DNA of 64,000 bases from Seohaeicola saemankumensis (lineage in GTDB: Bacteria > Pseudomonadota > Alphaproteobacteria > Rhodobacterales > Rhodobacteraceae), in NCBI RefSeq assembly GCF_020171285.1, contig NZ_JAIUZI010000006.1, forward strand, positions 123,933 through 187,932. Direction: 5' to 3'. The notes under the pieces are model-generated. The model ran no database searches. It was not told the origin of the DNA and saw only the letters and a program-made list of their open reading frames with translations. Position numbers and translations under genes: made by a program. Numbering within the stretch: position 1 is the first letter of the stretch; each line of letters starts with the position of its first letter. Positions 1 through 8,738 of this stretch are shown here, piece by piece.

Positions 1-147
1 TGGTGGTTCAAAGGCGCGCTTTAGCGCGGCGAACTGGCCGGGGCGGGGTGCGGCGCGATCCGGCGTTGGCATCGGTTGGGCCCGGTTCGCACACAAATCC
101 CCGCGAGGCCCCTTGCAACCGGCGGGAAAATAAAGCGCATTGGTCAC
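1..147. other. Window edge, no gene supported
   Basis: Short open frames exist here but none resembles a known protein, and the TTG-initiated extension of the transporter frame into this stretch adds a sequence unlike the family. It is probably the upstream region of the transporter gene. Confidence 0.5.
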
Positions 148-993
148 ATGCGCCTGCTCCTTCCGACCTTCGTGACGATGGTGGCCTTTGCCGCCAATTC
201 CGTTTTGAACCGCTACGCGGTGGACGCCGGCTATGCGGATCCCGGTAGTTTTGCCGCGATACGCGTTTTGTCCGGGGCTATCGTTTTGATCGCGTTGGTT
301 CGGGCGCAAGGGCGCAGAATTCCGCCGTTGATGGCGGTTCAGCGCCTGATTGGCGCGGGGACGTTGGCGCTCTACATGATCGGGTTTTCCCTGGCCTATC
401 TGACGCTGGATGCCGGGTTAGGGGCGTTGATCCTCTTCGGCGTCGTACAAATCACCATGTTTGCAGCGGCTTATGCCACGGGGGTGCCGCCAACGCCGCG
501 CCGGACGCTGGGGGCGGCCATCGCCTTTGGCGGGTTGATCGTCGTGCTAGGGCCGTCTGGCGGCGGCGGTGGCGGATTGACCGGAGCCGTGGCAATGGCG
601 GCGGCCGGGATCGGCTGGGGATTTTACACGCTGGCTGGCCGCAAGGAAGCCGACCCGCTGGCTGCCACCGCCGCGAATTTCCTACTGGCGTTGCCGCCGG
701 TGCTGGCGGCCTTGTTCCTGTTCGGAAACGTCTCGACGCTAGCGCCCGCTGGCGTCGTGCTGGCGGTACTGTCGGGGGCGGTGACCTCGGGGTTAGGGTA
801 TGCGTTGTGGTACAGCCTGTTGCCGAGGCTTGAACCCTCGTTCGCGGCCGTCATTCAACTCAGCGTACCGGTAATCGCCGTTGTAGGAGGCGTTGTATTG
901 CTGGGGGAGACGGTCGGGCTCCGTTTCGCATTGGGCGCGGTTCTGGTTCTGGGCGGAATCGGATTTGCGCTAACCACCGGCCGGCGCACATAG
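148..993 (+). CDS. DMT (EamA) family membrane transporter
   Basis: About 281 residues made almost entirely of hydrophobic helices in the two-repeat, roughly ten-helix pattern of EamA drug/metabolite transporters. It would sit in the inner membrane and export a small metabolite; the substrate cannot be read from sequence. The ATG at 148 is chosen because the protein then starts at the first helix (MRLLLPTFVT), whereas the upstream TTG adds a polar, unlike-family stretch. A glycine-rich run around residues 137-144 lies between two helices. The next gene, a lipase-like protein, follows 29 bases later on the same strand, so co-transcription is possible. Confidence 0.85.
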   Translation: MRLLLPTFVTMVAFAANSVLNRYAVDAGYADPGSFAAIRVLSGAIVLIALVRAQGRRIPPLMAVQRLIGAGTLALYMIGFSLAYLTLDAGLGALILFGVVQITMFAAAYATGVPPTPRRTLGAAIAFGGLIVVLGPSGGGGGGLTGAVAMAAAGIGWGFYTLAGRKEADPLAATAANFLLALPPVLAALFLFGNVSTLAPAGVVLAVLSGAVTSGLGYALWYSLLPRLEPSFAAVIQLSVPVIAVVGGVVLLGETVGLRFALGAVLVLGGIGFALTTGRRT

Positions 994-1022
994 ACATCTT
1001 TCCCACGGCTGCAATCCGGCGT

Positions 1023-1826
1023 ATGCCAGCTCTCATGCGCTGGCTCGTTTTTCTGTCCTTGTTGCTGCCGACCCCGGCCGTCGCCCAAACGGGCGCGCAG
1101 GGTGAATGCGTCGTGCTGCTGCATGGCCTTGCGCGGACCGAGGCCTCCTTTACCATCATGGAGCAGGTCCTGTTGCGGCGCGGGTTCCGGGTGGTGCGCC
1201 CGGGGTATCCTTCGACAGATCTTCCGATTCCGTTGCTGGTGCAGCAGACCTTGCCGCAGGCGGCTGAGGAATGTGGCGACGACCGGCTTCATCTGGTTGG
1301 GCACTCCATGGGCGGTATCCTGATCCGGTATTGGTTGCGGGGTGAAAAACCGGCCAATCTGGGGCGTGTGGTGATGCTTGGCACGCCCAATCAGGGCAGC
1401 GAGTTGGTGGACCGGTTGGGCGACTGGGAGGTGTTCGGATTGTTGAACGGTCCTGCGGGGATGGCGCTGGGCACCGGGCCGAACAGTATTCCGCGCCGGT
1501 TGCCCGCAGTGGACTACCCGGTGGGCGTCATCGCTGGTTCGCATTCGTTGAACCCGGTATTCTCGACGATGATCGAGGGGCCGGACGATGGTAAGGTTTC
1601 CGTCGAATCCACCCGTGTCGATGGCATGACAGATCATATCGTTCTGCCCGTGACCCACACGTATATGATGAACAATCCGCGGGTGATCGGGCAGGCGGTT
1701 CATTTCCTTGAAACCGGGGCATTCGATCCGGACATGACCTGGATGGATTCGGTTTTCGGCAGTATTGCCGAGGTTTGCCGGGGGCAGAATTGCCCCGGTG
1801 ATCCGGCATCGGAGCCGTCGCAATGA
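1023..1826 (+). CDS. Secreted alpha/beta hydrolase, lipase-like
   Basis: 267 residues. An N-terminal signal peptide ends near PAVAQ (residue ~21), so the enzyme should be periplasmic or secreted. The oxyanion-hole region HGLART (~34-39) and the nucleophile elbow GHSMGG (serine ~95) are typical of lipases and esterases of the alpha/beta fold; a late His (residues ~200-210) can complete the triad. It probably hydrolyses a carboxylic ester; the substrate is unknown. A second ATG at 1035 would give an equally good signal peptide. Its stop overlaps the start of the next gene by four bases (ATGA), pointing to translational coupling with the PhnM-like protein. Confidence 0.85.
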   Translation: MPALMRWLVFLSLLLPTPAVAQTGAQGECVVLLHGLARTEASFTIMEQVLLRRGFRVVRPGYPSTDLPIPLLVQQTLPQAAEECGDDRLHLVGHSMGGILIRYWLRGEKPANLGRVVMLGTPNQGSELVDRLGDWEVFGLLNGPAGMALGTGPNSIPRRLPAVDYPVGVIAGSHSLNPVFSTMIEGPDDGKVSVESTRVDGMTDHIVLPVTHTYMMNNPRVIGQAVHFLETGAFDPDMTWMDSVFGSIAEVCRGQNCPGDPASEPSQ

Positions 1827-2980
1827 CCGCCCTTGAACTGGATCTGGTTGGAGGGAAGGTCCTGCAACCTGGCGCGGGGCTTGCGCAGGGCCGTCTGTCT
1901 CTGGCTGCGGGGCGGATCGTGGCAGAGCCGGTCGGACGTGCCGTCGATCTCAGTGAATACCTTGTCCTGCCGGGGATCGTCGATGTGCACGGTGACGGGT
2001 TCGAGCGCCACCTGGCGCCGCGCCGGGGTGCGATGAAACAGATCGACGAAGGCGTGATCTCCGCCGAGGCTGAACTGGCCGCCAACGGCATTACAACCGC
2101 CGTACTGGCGCAGTTCTGGAGCTGGGAAGGCGGGCTGCGAGGGCGCGAATTCGCCGAGCAGGTCCTGGCCGCCATAAAACGGACGCGCGGGCAGGTGGTG
2201 ACGGATCTGGTCGCGCAATTACGTTTCGAAACACACCTGTTGGAGGACTACGCTGCGCTTCCCGGCCTGATTGCCACGCATCAGGTGCCCTATGTCGTGT
2301 TCAATGATCACCTGCCACATGACAGGCTTGCCGAGGGACGGCGACCGCCGCGTTTGACCGGGCAGGCGCTCAAGGCAGGGCGGAACCCGGAGGCCCATTT
2401 CGCCCTTCTGCAAGAGCTGCACGCGCGAGGGCCAGAAGTGCCGGCGGCACTGGACCAGCTGTGCCAGAGGCTGAGCGGGCAGGGGGTGCAACTGGGCAGT
2501 CACGATGACCACACCGCGTTGGACCGCGCCATTTGGCGCGCGCGTGGTGTGCGGATATCCGAGTTTCCCGAGACCCTGGAAGCGGCTGAGGCCGCACGGG
2601 CGGCGGGAGATACGGTAATCCTTGGCGCGCCCAACGTCGTGCGTGGCGGCTCACACAAGGGCAATGTCAGCGCCGTGGAGCTGGTAGCGATGGGACTGTG
2701 TGACGCCCTGGCGTCGGATTACCACTATCCCAGCCCGCGCCGGGCGGCGCTAATGGTTGCGCGGACCGGGGTCCGAACGTTCGGCGAGGCCTGGGCGCTG
2801 GTGTCGGAGGGTCCCGCATGCGTGTTGGGTTTGGATGATCGCGGACGACTGGAGCCTGGATTGCGCGCCGATCTAGTGATCCTGGAAGAGACCAGCCACC
2901 GGGTCGCGGCCACACTGTCGGGTGGGCGTGTCAGTTACATGGCGGGCGACGTCGCCGCCCGCTTCTTCGCCGCTGGCTGA
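1823..2980 (+). CDS. phnM: PhnM-like alpha-D-ribose 1-methylphosphonate 5-triphosphate diphosphatase
   Basis: 385 residues of the amidohydrolase superfamily. The first metal motif VHGDGFERH (HxD type, ~54-62), a GSHDDH motif near the middle and ASDYHYPS in the last third are characteristic of PhnM, which removes pyrophosphate from the ribose 1-methylphosphonate triphosphate intermediate of C-P lyase phosphonate breakdown. No other phn gene is visible in the window, so this copy is an orphan, joined to the lipase-like gene by a 4-base overlap. A related amidohydrolase function cannot be excluded without the operon context. Confidence 0.8.
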   Translation: MTALELDLVGGKVLQPGAGLAQGRLSLAAGRIVAEPVGRAVDLSEYLVLPGIVDVHGDGFERHLAPRRGAMKQIDEGVISAEAELAANGITTAVLAQFWSWEGGLRGREFAEQVLAAIKRTRGQVVTDLVAQLRFETHLLEDYAALPGLIATHQVPYVVFNDHLPHDRLAEGRRPPRLTGQALKAGRNPEAHFALLQELHARGPEVPAALDQLCQRLSGQGVQLGSHDDHTALDRAIWRARGVRISEFPETLEAAEAARAAGDTVILGAPNVVRGGSHKGNVSAVELVAMGLCDALASDYHYPSPRRAALMVARTGVRTFGEAWALVSEGPACVLGLDDRGRLEPGLRADLVILEETSHRVAATLSGGRVSYMAGDVAARFFAAG

Positions 2981-2995
2981 TAGTTGCGGCAGATC

Positions 2996-3062
2996 GGGAG
3001 GGGGCGCTGCCCCCGCCGTCCTTCGGACGGCCCCCCGGAGTATTTTTCGAAGAGATGAAAAA
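2996..3062. repeat. Intergenic palindromic repeat, copy A
   Basis: GGGGGCGCTGCCCCC palindrome, then a second small hairpin (CCGTCC cttc GGACGG) and the tail GGAGTATTTTTCGAAGAGA. The same order recurs at 11186-11252 and 38066-38136. It lies between the convergent ends of the PhnM-like gene and purK, about 22 bases past the purK stop. Confidence 0.8.
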
Positions 3063-3083
3063 GGACGTGTAAAGGGCCGCCGG

Positions 3084-4154
3084 TCAGCTTCTTACGATCC
3101 GGTTGACATGGCCCATCTTGCGGCCGGGCTTGGTTTCAGCCTTGCCATACAGATGTAGCGCGGTGTCCGGCGCACGGGCCAGGTCCGGGACGCGATCCAT
3201 GTCGCTGCCGATCAGATTCTCCATCACCACGTCGGAATGGCGTTTCCCGTCGCCCAGCGGCCAGCCCGCAACCGCGCGGATGTGCTGTTCGAACTGGTCG
3301 ACGGCGCAGCCGTTCTGGGTCCAGTGGCCGGAATTGTGCACACGCGGGGCAATCTCGTTGACCACCAGCCCCTGCGGGGTCACGAACAATTCCACCCCCA
3401 ATACACCGACATAATCCAGTGCGTTCAGGATATTGGCCGCCAGCAGAATGGCATCGCTTCGCTGTGACGCGCTCAGCCGCGCGGGAACAGTGGTGGTGCG
3501 CAAGATACCGTCTTTGTGGACGTTCTCGCCGGGGTCGAAACAGGCGATCTCACCGTTCAGACCGCGCGCCGCAATGACCGAGACTTCGTGGCTGAAGTCG
3601 ACAAAGCCTTCCAGGATCGCCGGCGCACCGGCCATATCCGCGAGAGCGGCATCGGCATCGGCGACCGCACGGATCCGCGCCTGCCCTTTCCCGTCATAGC
3701 CGAAGCGTCGGGTTTTCAGGATCGCGGGTGCGCCGATCTCCTTCAATGCGGCGGTCAGGCTGGCGGCATCGGTGATATCTGCAAACGGAGCCGTCTTCAG
3801 GCCCAGTCCCTGAAGAAAGGTCTTTTCGGTGAGCCGGTCCTGGCTGATCCGCAGGGCTTCGCGCCCGGGTCGGATCGGACGGTGCGCCTCCAGCAAGTCC
3901 AGCGCCCCGGTTGGGATGTTCTCGAACTCGTAGGTTATCACGTCGACCTGTTCGGCAAAGGCCAGCAGGGCCGGGTGGTCGTCATAGGCCGCCGTCGTTA
4001 CCCGCTCGGACACCTGGGCCGCCGGCGGGTTCGCACCGGGTTCAAAGACATGGCACCGCAGCCCCAGACGGGCCGCCGCGACAGAGAGCATCCGCCCAAG
4101 CTGGCCACCGCCAAGAATTCCGATCACCGATCCGGGGGCGAGAGGCTCAGTCAT
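3084..4154 (-). CDS. purK: N5-carboxyaminoimidazole ribonucleotide synthase
   Basis: 356 residues. The ATP-grasp N-domain starts with [11 protein letters not shown] (~10-20), and central ATP-grasp motifs ([12 protein letters not shown]) and [13 protein letters not shown] near the end are PurK signatures. The enzyme makes N5-CAIR from AIR, bicarbonate and ATP in purine synthesis, in the cytoplasm. The ATG at 4154 is preferred over an upstream start because it begins MTEPLAPGS directly before the Rossmann motif. It overlaps purE by eight bases, so the two are an operon. Confidence 0.95.
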   Translation of the reverse strand: MTEPLAPGSVIGILGGGQLGRMLSVAAARLGLRCHVFEPGANPPAAQVSERVTTAAYDDHPALLAFAEQVDVITYEFENIPTGALDLLEAHRPIRPGREALRISQDRLTEKTFLQGLGLKTAPFADITDAASLTAALKEIGAPAILKTRRFGYDGKGQARIRAVADADAALADMAGAPAILEGFVDFSHEVSVIAARGLNGEIACFDPGENVHKDGILRTTTVPARLSASQRSDAILLAANILNALDYVGVLGVELFVTPQGLVVNEIAPRVHNSGHWTQNGCAVDQFEQHIRAVAGWPLGDGKRHSDVVMENLIGSDMDRVPDLARAPDTALHLYGKAETKPGRKMGHVNRIVRS

Positions 4155-4635
4155 CTGCCGGCTCCTCGGGGATGGAGGCCGAAAGCGCATCGCGCCAATC
4201 GTCGAGGCGCTGCGCCAGTTTCGGGTCCTGCAAGGCCAGAATACCGGCCGCCATCAGGCCTGCGTTTGCCGCGCCCGCTGCGCCGATGGCCATGGTTGCG
4301 ACGGGAAACCCCTTGGGCATTTGCACAATGGAGTACAGGGAATCCACGCCCGACAGCGCTCGGGTCTGCACCGGCACACCGATCACCGGCACGCGGGTCT
4401 TGGACGCCATCATACCCGGCAGGTGCGCCGCGCCCCCGGCCCCGGCAATGATCACCTGCAGACCGCGGTCTACGGCCGTCTTGCCATAGTCCCACAGGCG
4501 GTCGGGTGTGCGATGGGCAGACACGATGCGTGCCTCATAGGCTAGGCCGAGGTCGTCCAGCACATTGGCGGCCTCTTTCATCGTCGGCCAGTCAGACTGG
4601 CTGCCCATGATGATGCCCACTTTTATCTCGGCCAT
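4147..4635 (-). CDS. purE: N5-carboxyaminoimidazole ribonucleotide mutase
   Basis: 162 residues, the usual length of class I PurE. The start [14 protein letters not shown] holds the conserved substrate loop, followed by SAHRTPDR and [11 protein letters not shown] motifs. It converts N5-CAIR to CAIR, using the product of PurK encoded just downstream. The ATG at 4635 precedes the core by six residues. purE is the first gene of the purE-purK pair. Confidence 0.96.
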   Translation of the reverse strand: MAEIKVGIIMGSQSDWPTMKEAANVLDDLGLAYEARIVSAHRTPDRLWDYGKTAVDRGLQVIIAGAGGAAHLPGMMASKTRVPVIGVPVQTRALSGVDSLYSIVQMPKGFPVATMAIGAAGAANAGLMAAGILALQDPKLAQRLDDWRDALSASIPEEPADD

Positions 4636-4722
4636 ACGATACGCCCCTTCGCCCTGAAAGAGCGCGCACTATAGCCAAATCAACCGGTTGGGCAATGCGG
4701 TGCGGCGGCCAAACCAGCCTGA

Positions 4723-4947
4723 TCAGGCGATGATGTCCGGGGTCAGCCTGTCTTCGATTAACGCGATCTTGTCCTTAAGCAGAAGTTTCTGCTTTTTCAG
4801 CCGTTTGATGGTCAACTGATCTCCGGTTCCCTTCTCCACCAATGCCGCAATGGCTTCGTCCAGATCGCGGTGCTGGCGGCGGAACACTTCCAGCTCCACC
4901 CGCAGCACGTCATCGGTTTTCATCGAGATGTCGGATTCGGCGTTCAT
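4723..4947 (-). CDS. DUF465 (YdcH-like) small coiled-coil protein
   Basis: About 74 residues, highly charged. The C-terminal half has the DUF465 pattern (H-R-D-L-D near the start, then LKKQKLLLKDKIALIED), predicted helical hairpin or coiled coil. The function of the family is unknown. The ATG at 4947 is chosen instead of a TTG at 4980; another ATG at 4923 would also keep the domain. It lies upstream of purE on the same strand, with an 87-base gap, and faces away from hsp20. Confidence 0.8.
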   Translation of the reverse strand: MNAESDISMKTDDVLRVELEVFRRQHRDLDEAIAALVEKGTGDQLTIKRLKKQKLLLKDKIALIEDRLTPDIIA

Positions 4948-5011
4948 TGGCGACTCGGGCGTTGTGGCAGGCACAGGCAACGATACGCGGTCAAACTGTC
5001 TTCGCCTAGCC

Positions 5012-5043
5012 CTTGTTAAACCGTCATTTTCTACCCATATTCA
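5012..5043 (+). promoter_or_regulatory. RpoH-type heat-shock promoter of hsp20
   Basis: CTTG at 5012-5015, an 18-base spacer, then CCCATATT from 5034. This fits the alphaproteobacterial heat-shock form (CTTG, 17-18 bases, CYTATNTNNG) except at two positions, and matches the classical sigma-32 CCCAT core. Confidence 0.6.
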
Positions 5044-5107
5044 GATCAGCGCCGTTGCCGTCAGGGACGGCGCCATCCGTCGCTTTGACAATAAAGGACG
5101 ACTAGAC

Positions 5108-5521
5108 GTGTCGAAACTTACCCTCGGCTCATATCCTCACATGTTGGGGTTCGAGCAATTGGAACGCCTTCTGGAGCGCTCGGCGAAGTCGGGCAATGAA
5201 GGGTATCCTCCTTACAACATTGAACAAACTTCCGAACACTCCTATCGCATCACCCTGGCCGTGGCCGGGTTTGGCGAGGCGGATTTGTCGATCACGGTCG
5301 AAGACCGGCAACTGGTGATTCGCGGGCGTCAAACCGACGATGGCGAGGGCCGGGTTTACCTGCATCGGGGTATCGCCGGGCGTCAGTTCCAGCGCATGTT
5401 CGTGCTGGCTGATGGTGTCGAAGTCGGTGACGCAATCATGGAAAACGGATTGCTGCACGTGGACCTGACCCGCGCGCGGCCCGAGACCGTGGTGCAAACC
5501 ATCAATATCAAGAAGGGGTAA
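5108..5521 (+). CDS. Hsp20 family small heat-shock protein
   Basis: 137 residues with a central alpha-crystallin domain (~35-125): YRITLAVAGFGEADLSI, then the strand pattern LVIRGRQ and a late ENGLLHVDLTR motif. It is an ATP-independent holdase for unfolding proteins in the cytoplasm. The start is a GTG at 5108, preceded by an AAAGGA ribosome site; upstream codons in frame overlap the divergent DUF465 region and look non-coding. A heat-shock promoter lies about 65-95 bases upstream. A DUF1150 gene follows five bases later. Confidence 0.93.
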   Translation: MSKLTLGSYPHMLGFEQLERLLERSAKSGNEGYPPYNIEQTSEHSYRITLAVAGFGEADLSITVEDRQLVIRGRQTDDGEGRVYLHRGIAGRQFQRMFVLADGVEVGDAIMENGLLHVDLTRARPETVVQTINIKKG

Positions 5522-5526
5522 GCAAC

Positions 5527-5751
5527 ATGCACACGCCATTTGATTTCAACGATGATGACCGCCGTATTGTCTACGTCAAAACCGTGGACGTGGCCGACCT
5601 GCCGGAAGATGTGCGCGCCGGTGCCGGAGACCGCCAGCACCTCTATGCCGTGCATGATGCCGCCGGGCAGCAGCTGGCATTGGTCGCCGACCGCAAGATG
5701 GCCTTTGTTCTGGCTCGGCAAAACGATCTGTCCCCGGTCGCTGTCCATTGA
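5527..5751 (+). CDS. DUF1150 family protein
   Basis: 74 residues, acidic, starting MHTPFDFNDDDRRIVYVKTV with a LYAVHDAAGQQLALV segment typical of DUF1150. The function is not established. The gene follows hsp20 by five bases and is probably co-transcribed from the heat-shock promoter, which suggests a stress or protein-quality role. Its stop overlaps the next start. Confidence 0.85.
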   Translation: MHTPFDFNDDDRRIVYVKTVDVADLPEDVRAGAGDRQHLYAVHDAAGQQLALVADRKMAFVLARQNDLSPVAVH

Positions 5752-6647
5752 GCCGCTACGCCTTCGACTGGGTGGATGCATTCACAACCCGCGCCTTCGG
5801 CGGTAACGGTTGTGTTGTTGTGCATGGCGCAGATGGGCTGAGTGTTTCGGACCGGTTGGCGCTGGTCCGTGAAACGTCGCTGTCGGAATGCGCCTACGTG
5901 GTGGCGTCAGACGTCGCCGATTTCGGCGCACGCTATTACCTGGCAGACCGCGAAATCCTGATGGCGGGTCACCCGACCGTAGCCACAGTGGCGTCTCTGG
6001 TCGATCGCGGCATGGTCGACCTGTCGTCCGGCAGGGCCAGCTTTACGTTGGAGGTCGGGGCGGGGGTGCTGCCGATCGAGGTAGTGGAGCAGGCGGACGG
6101 CGCCATGGTGACAATGACCCAACCAGCACCGCAATTCGGGCGCGTCGTCGCGCCAGAGCGGATTGCCGCGCTAGTGTCGCTGGATACCGATGATATCGTT
6201 GGGACGCCGCAGGTGGTCTCCACCGGCACACCCTTTTGCATCGCGGTGATCAAGGACAAGGCAGCACTGAAACGGGCTCGACTGAACCACGATCTGTTTG
6301 CCGAGATGAACCCGCCGGGCACCGCGCGCGCTGACTTGATCGAACCGTTTCTGGTGACGCTTGGTGGCGAGACGGCCGAGGGGGATACGTTCTCCCGGTT
6401 GCTGCTGCCGCCCCCCATGCCGCCCGAGGATCCCTTCACCGGATCGGCCACCGGTTGCATGGCAGCCTACCTGTGGCACCATGGTCTGATCGATGCCGAA
6501 TTCGTTGCAGAGCAGGGGCACTGGATGGGGCGCCCGGGCCGGGCCGATGTCAGGCTTCTGGGGCCACGCGAGGCGCCCACGGGTGTCCGTGTGGGTGGTC
6601 AGGGCTATGTCCTGATGCGTGGAACGTTGGACCTGCCGGGTACCTGA
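5748..6647 (+). CDS. PhzF family isomerase/epimerase
   Basis: 299 residues. The opening YAFDWVDAFTTRAFGGN is the PhzF N-terminal motif and the acidic catalytic residue of the family is present in TSLSECAY (~45). A second half with DPFTGSATGC completes the diaminopimelate-epimerase-like double barrel. Such enzymes shift double bonds or epimerise small acids; the substrate here is unknown. The start is a TTG at 5748 that overlaps the DUF1150 stop (TTGA), so translational coupling is likely. Confidence 0.88.
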   Translation: MSRYAFDWVDAFTTRAFGGNGCVVVHGADGLSVSDRLALVRETSLSECAYVVASDVADFGARYYLADREILMAGHPTVATVASLVDRGMVDLSSGRASFTLEVGAGVLPIEVVEQADGAMVTMTQPAPQFGRVVAPERIAALVSLDTDDIVGTPQVVSTGTPFCIAVIKDKAALKRARLNHDLFAEMNPPGTARADLIEPFLVTLGGETAEGDTFSRLLLPPPMPPEDPFTGSATGCMAAYLWHHGLIDAEFVAEQGHWMGRPGRADVRLLGPREAPTGVRVGGQGYVLMRGTLDLPGT

Positions 6648-6649
6648 GT

Positions 6650-7552
6650 GTGCCGCAACCGGATCGGAAACCTGTGCACTCTTCCGTTGCAATCGCCGTT
6701 CTGCCGTATGGCATGGGTCTGGAGCCGGATCTCGCGGCGTGTTCTCTGGACAAGTTGCACTGGCCGCTGGGCCGCCCGGACCGGCTGCAAGGCGGCAGCG
6801 TTCGCGATCTGAACAAGAGTGATCACCTGATCGTCTATCCCCGCACCGACACGCATTTCCGCCTGCGGCGTGGCACGGCCGCCCAGATCTCTTTGATTCT
6901 GGGGGAGCCGGCGGTGATCCACGCCAAGCATCATCGCCTGTTGCGATTGACACACGGCCGGTTCTACAAGGTCCTGACGTTCAATCAGACATTGCTGGAC
7001 CTGTTGCCGAATGCCCTGTTCCTGCCCTATGGCACAACTTGGGTGCCCGGCTGGCGTGATCTGCCGCTGCGGAAAACCGCGATGTGTTCGCTGATCGCTT
7101 CAGCCAAACGCGATTCGGCGGGACACAAGCTGCGCCACCAGATCGTCGACTGGGTGCGTCAGACCGGCCAGCCGGTCGAGGTGATGGGGCGCGGTTACAC
7201 GCCATTCGAAGAAAAATCCGACGGGTTGGCGCCCTATCGCTATTCGATCGTGATCGAAAACGTTCAGGAGCGGAACTATTTCTCGGAGAAGCTGATCGAC
7301 GCGATCCTGTGTAACACTGTGCCGATCTACTGGGGTTGCCCCAACCTCCAAGATTTCATGGATACGTCTGCCATCATACGTTGCCAGTCCGCCCAAGACG
7401 TCCAAAAGGCCATCGCCAGAATGTCGGACGCCGATTTTTCCGCGCGTCTGCCGGCGCTGCAAAAGGCGCAGCCAAATGCGGCAGCCTATTGCGATCTCGA
7501 CAGGCGGGCGGCACAGGCGGTACGTGATAGCCTTGCAACGCTTTCGGGATGA
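6650..7552 (+). CDS. Glycosyltransferase family 10-like protein
   Basis: About 300 residues. The C-terminal part has YRYSIVIENV, then FSEKLIDAI and PIYWGCP, which correspond to the nucleotide-sugar binding segment of GT10 alpha-1,3-fucosyltransferases. No membrane helix is obvious. It would transfer a sugar, perhaps fucose-like, to a surface glycan; donor and acceptor are not shown by the sequence. The start is uncertain: a GTG at 6650 lies two bases past the PhzF stop, with another GTG at 6674. It stands alone among non-glycan genes. Confidence 0.7.
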   Translation: MPQPDRKPVHSSVAIAVLPYGMGLEPDLAACSLDKLHWPLGRPDRLQGGSVRDLNKSDHLIVYPRTDTHFRLRRGTAAQISLILGEPAVIHAKHHRLLRLTHGRFYKVLTFNQTLLDLLPNALFLPYGTTWVPGWRDLPLRKTAMCSLIASAKRDSAGHKLRHQIVDWVRQTGQPVEVMGRGYTPFEEKSDGLAPYRYSIVIENVQERNYFSEKLIDAILCNTVPIYWGCPNLQDFMDTSAIIRCQSAQDVQKAIARMSDADFSARLPALQKAQPNAAAYCDLDRRAAQAVRDSLATLSG

Positions 7553-7670
7553 AGGCCGAACACGGTCGGTGGAGGCAGTCGAACGTATTCGCTGAGCCCG
7601 TATGCGCAAAAAACAGGCTACGGGGTTCAATAGATTTGGGTTTCCGGTGGACGTGCGTGCCTGAGAAAAG

Positions 7671-7754
7671 TGGTGGGCGACCCTGGAATCGAACCAGGCG
7701 TGCGTCTCCGCGAGGGAGTTACAGTCCCCTGCCACACCTTGCGGCCTGTCGCCC
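7671..7754 (-). tRNA. tRNA-Tyr (GTA)
   Basis: Reverse strand folds into a full class II tRNA: acceptor GGGCGAC paired with GTCGCCC, D stem GCC/GGC, anticodon loop CTGTAAC (anticodon GTA), a long variable arm with GCG/CGC stem, T stem CCTGG/CCAGG with TTCGATT loop, and an encoded CCA. Confidence 0.97.
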
Positions 7755-7875
7755 ACGTGTCAGCGCTGTTGCGCCTGACGTGGAGGCGTGATTACTAGCG
7801 CATAAAAGGGGCGTCAACAGGAAATTCCACCCTGTTCATCGCTAAATGGACCGAGAATTGCCCGAGGGACAAAAG

Positions 7876-8649
7876 ATGAAAAAACCCAAGTGGGTGGTAG
7901 AAAAGGAGCAGGCCCGAAAAGCCGCCGGATCAGAGACGGTCTGGCTCTTTGGGTTGCACGCCGTGCGCGACGCGCTGATGAACCCGCGCCGCGAAAAACT
8001 GCGGCTGGTGGTGACATTGAACGCCCAGAACAAGCTCGAGGACGCCATCGCCGCCTCCGGGATGACCCCCGAGCTGTCAGACCCGCGAAAGTTCTCCGCC
8101 CCGATTGATCCGGGGTCTGTACATCAGGGGGCCGCGTTAGAGGTCAAGCCGTTGAACTGGGGCGGGCTGGCGGAAAACTGCATCGGCCGCGAGGTGCCAC
8201 GCGTGTTGCTGCTGGACCGCGTGACCGACCCGCACAACGTCGGTGCCATTCTGCGATCTGCCGAGGTTCTGGGCGCCAGTGCTGTAATTGGCACGCGCCA
8301 CCACTCCGCTCCGGAAACCGGGGCATTGGCCAAGACCGCCAGCGGCGCGTTAGAGCGTCAGCCCTACCTGCGGATGCGCAACCTGGCCGATACAATCGTC
8401 GAGCTGCAGAACATGGGCTTTGTCGTTCTGGGTCTCGACGGCGAGGCCGAGCAAACCATCGAGGCGGCGCTTGACGGGCGGCGGGATCGTCCGGTGGCGC
8501 TGGTTCTGGGGGCCGAGGGGCCGGGCCTGCGGGCCAAGACCCGCGAAACCGTGGATCAGCTGGTCCGGATTGATGCAGCTGGGGCCTTTGGCTCGCTGAA
8601 CGTCTCAAACGCGGCGGCACTCGCGCTCTATGCATCCTTGTCACACTGA
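7876..8649 (+). CDS. rlmB: 23S rRNA (guanosine-2'-O-)-methyltransferase RlmB
   Basis: 257 residues of the SpoU/TrmH family. The N-terminal substrate-binding domain (VWLFGLHAVRDAL, ~20-32) precedes the SAM-binding knot with motifs NVGAILRSAE, LVLGAEGPGLR and SLNVSNAAALALY. RlmB methylates G2251 in the peptidyl-transferase region of 23S rRNA. The ATG at 7876 is chosen because a GAGGGA ribosome site lies just upstream; the ATG at 7846 has none. A related TrmH methylase is the alternative. Confidence 0.9.
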   Translation: MKKPKWVVEKEQARKAAGSETVWLFGLHAVRDALMNPRREKLRLVVTLNAQNKLEDAIAASGMTPELSDPRKFSAPIDPGSVHQGAALEVKPLNWGGLAENCIGREVPRVLLLDRVTDPHNVGAILRSAEVLGASAVIGTRHHSAPETGALAKTASGALERQPYLRMRNLADTIVELQNMGFVVLGLDGEAEQTIEAALDGRRDRPVALVLGAEGPGLRAKTRETVDQLVRIDAAGAFGSLNVSNAAALALYASLSH

Positions 8650-8738
8650 CGGATTCTGCGTTCACATCCGCGTGGGTGGGGTTTGCATGGGGTATGCCAG
8701 CGGGCAGGATATGGGCGCAATATTCTGACCGGACTGCC

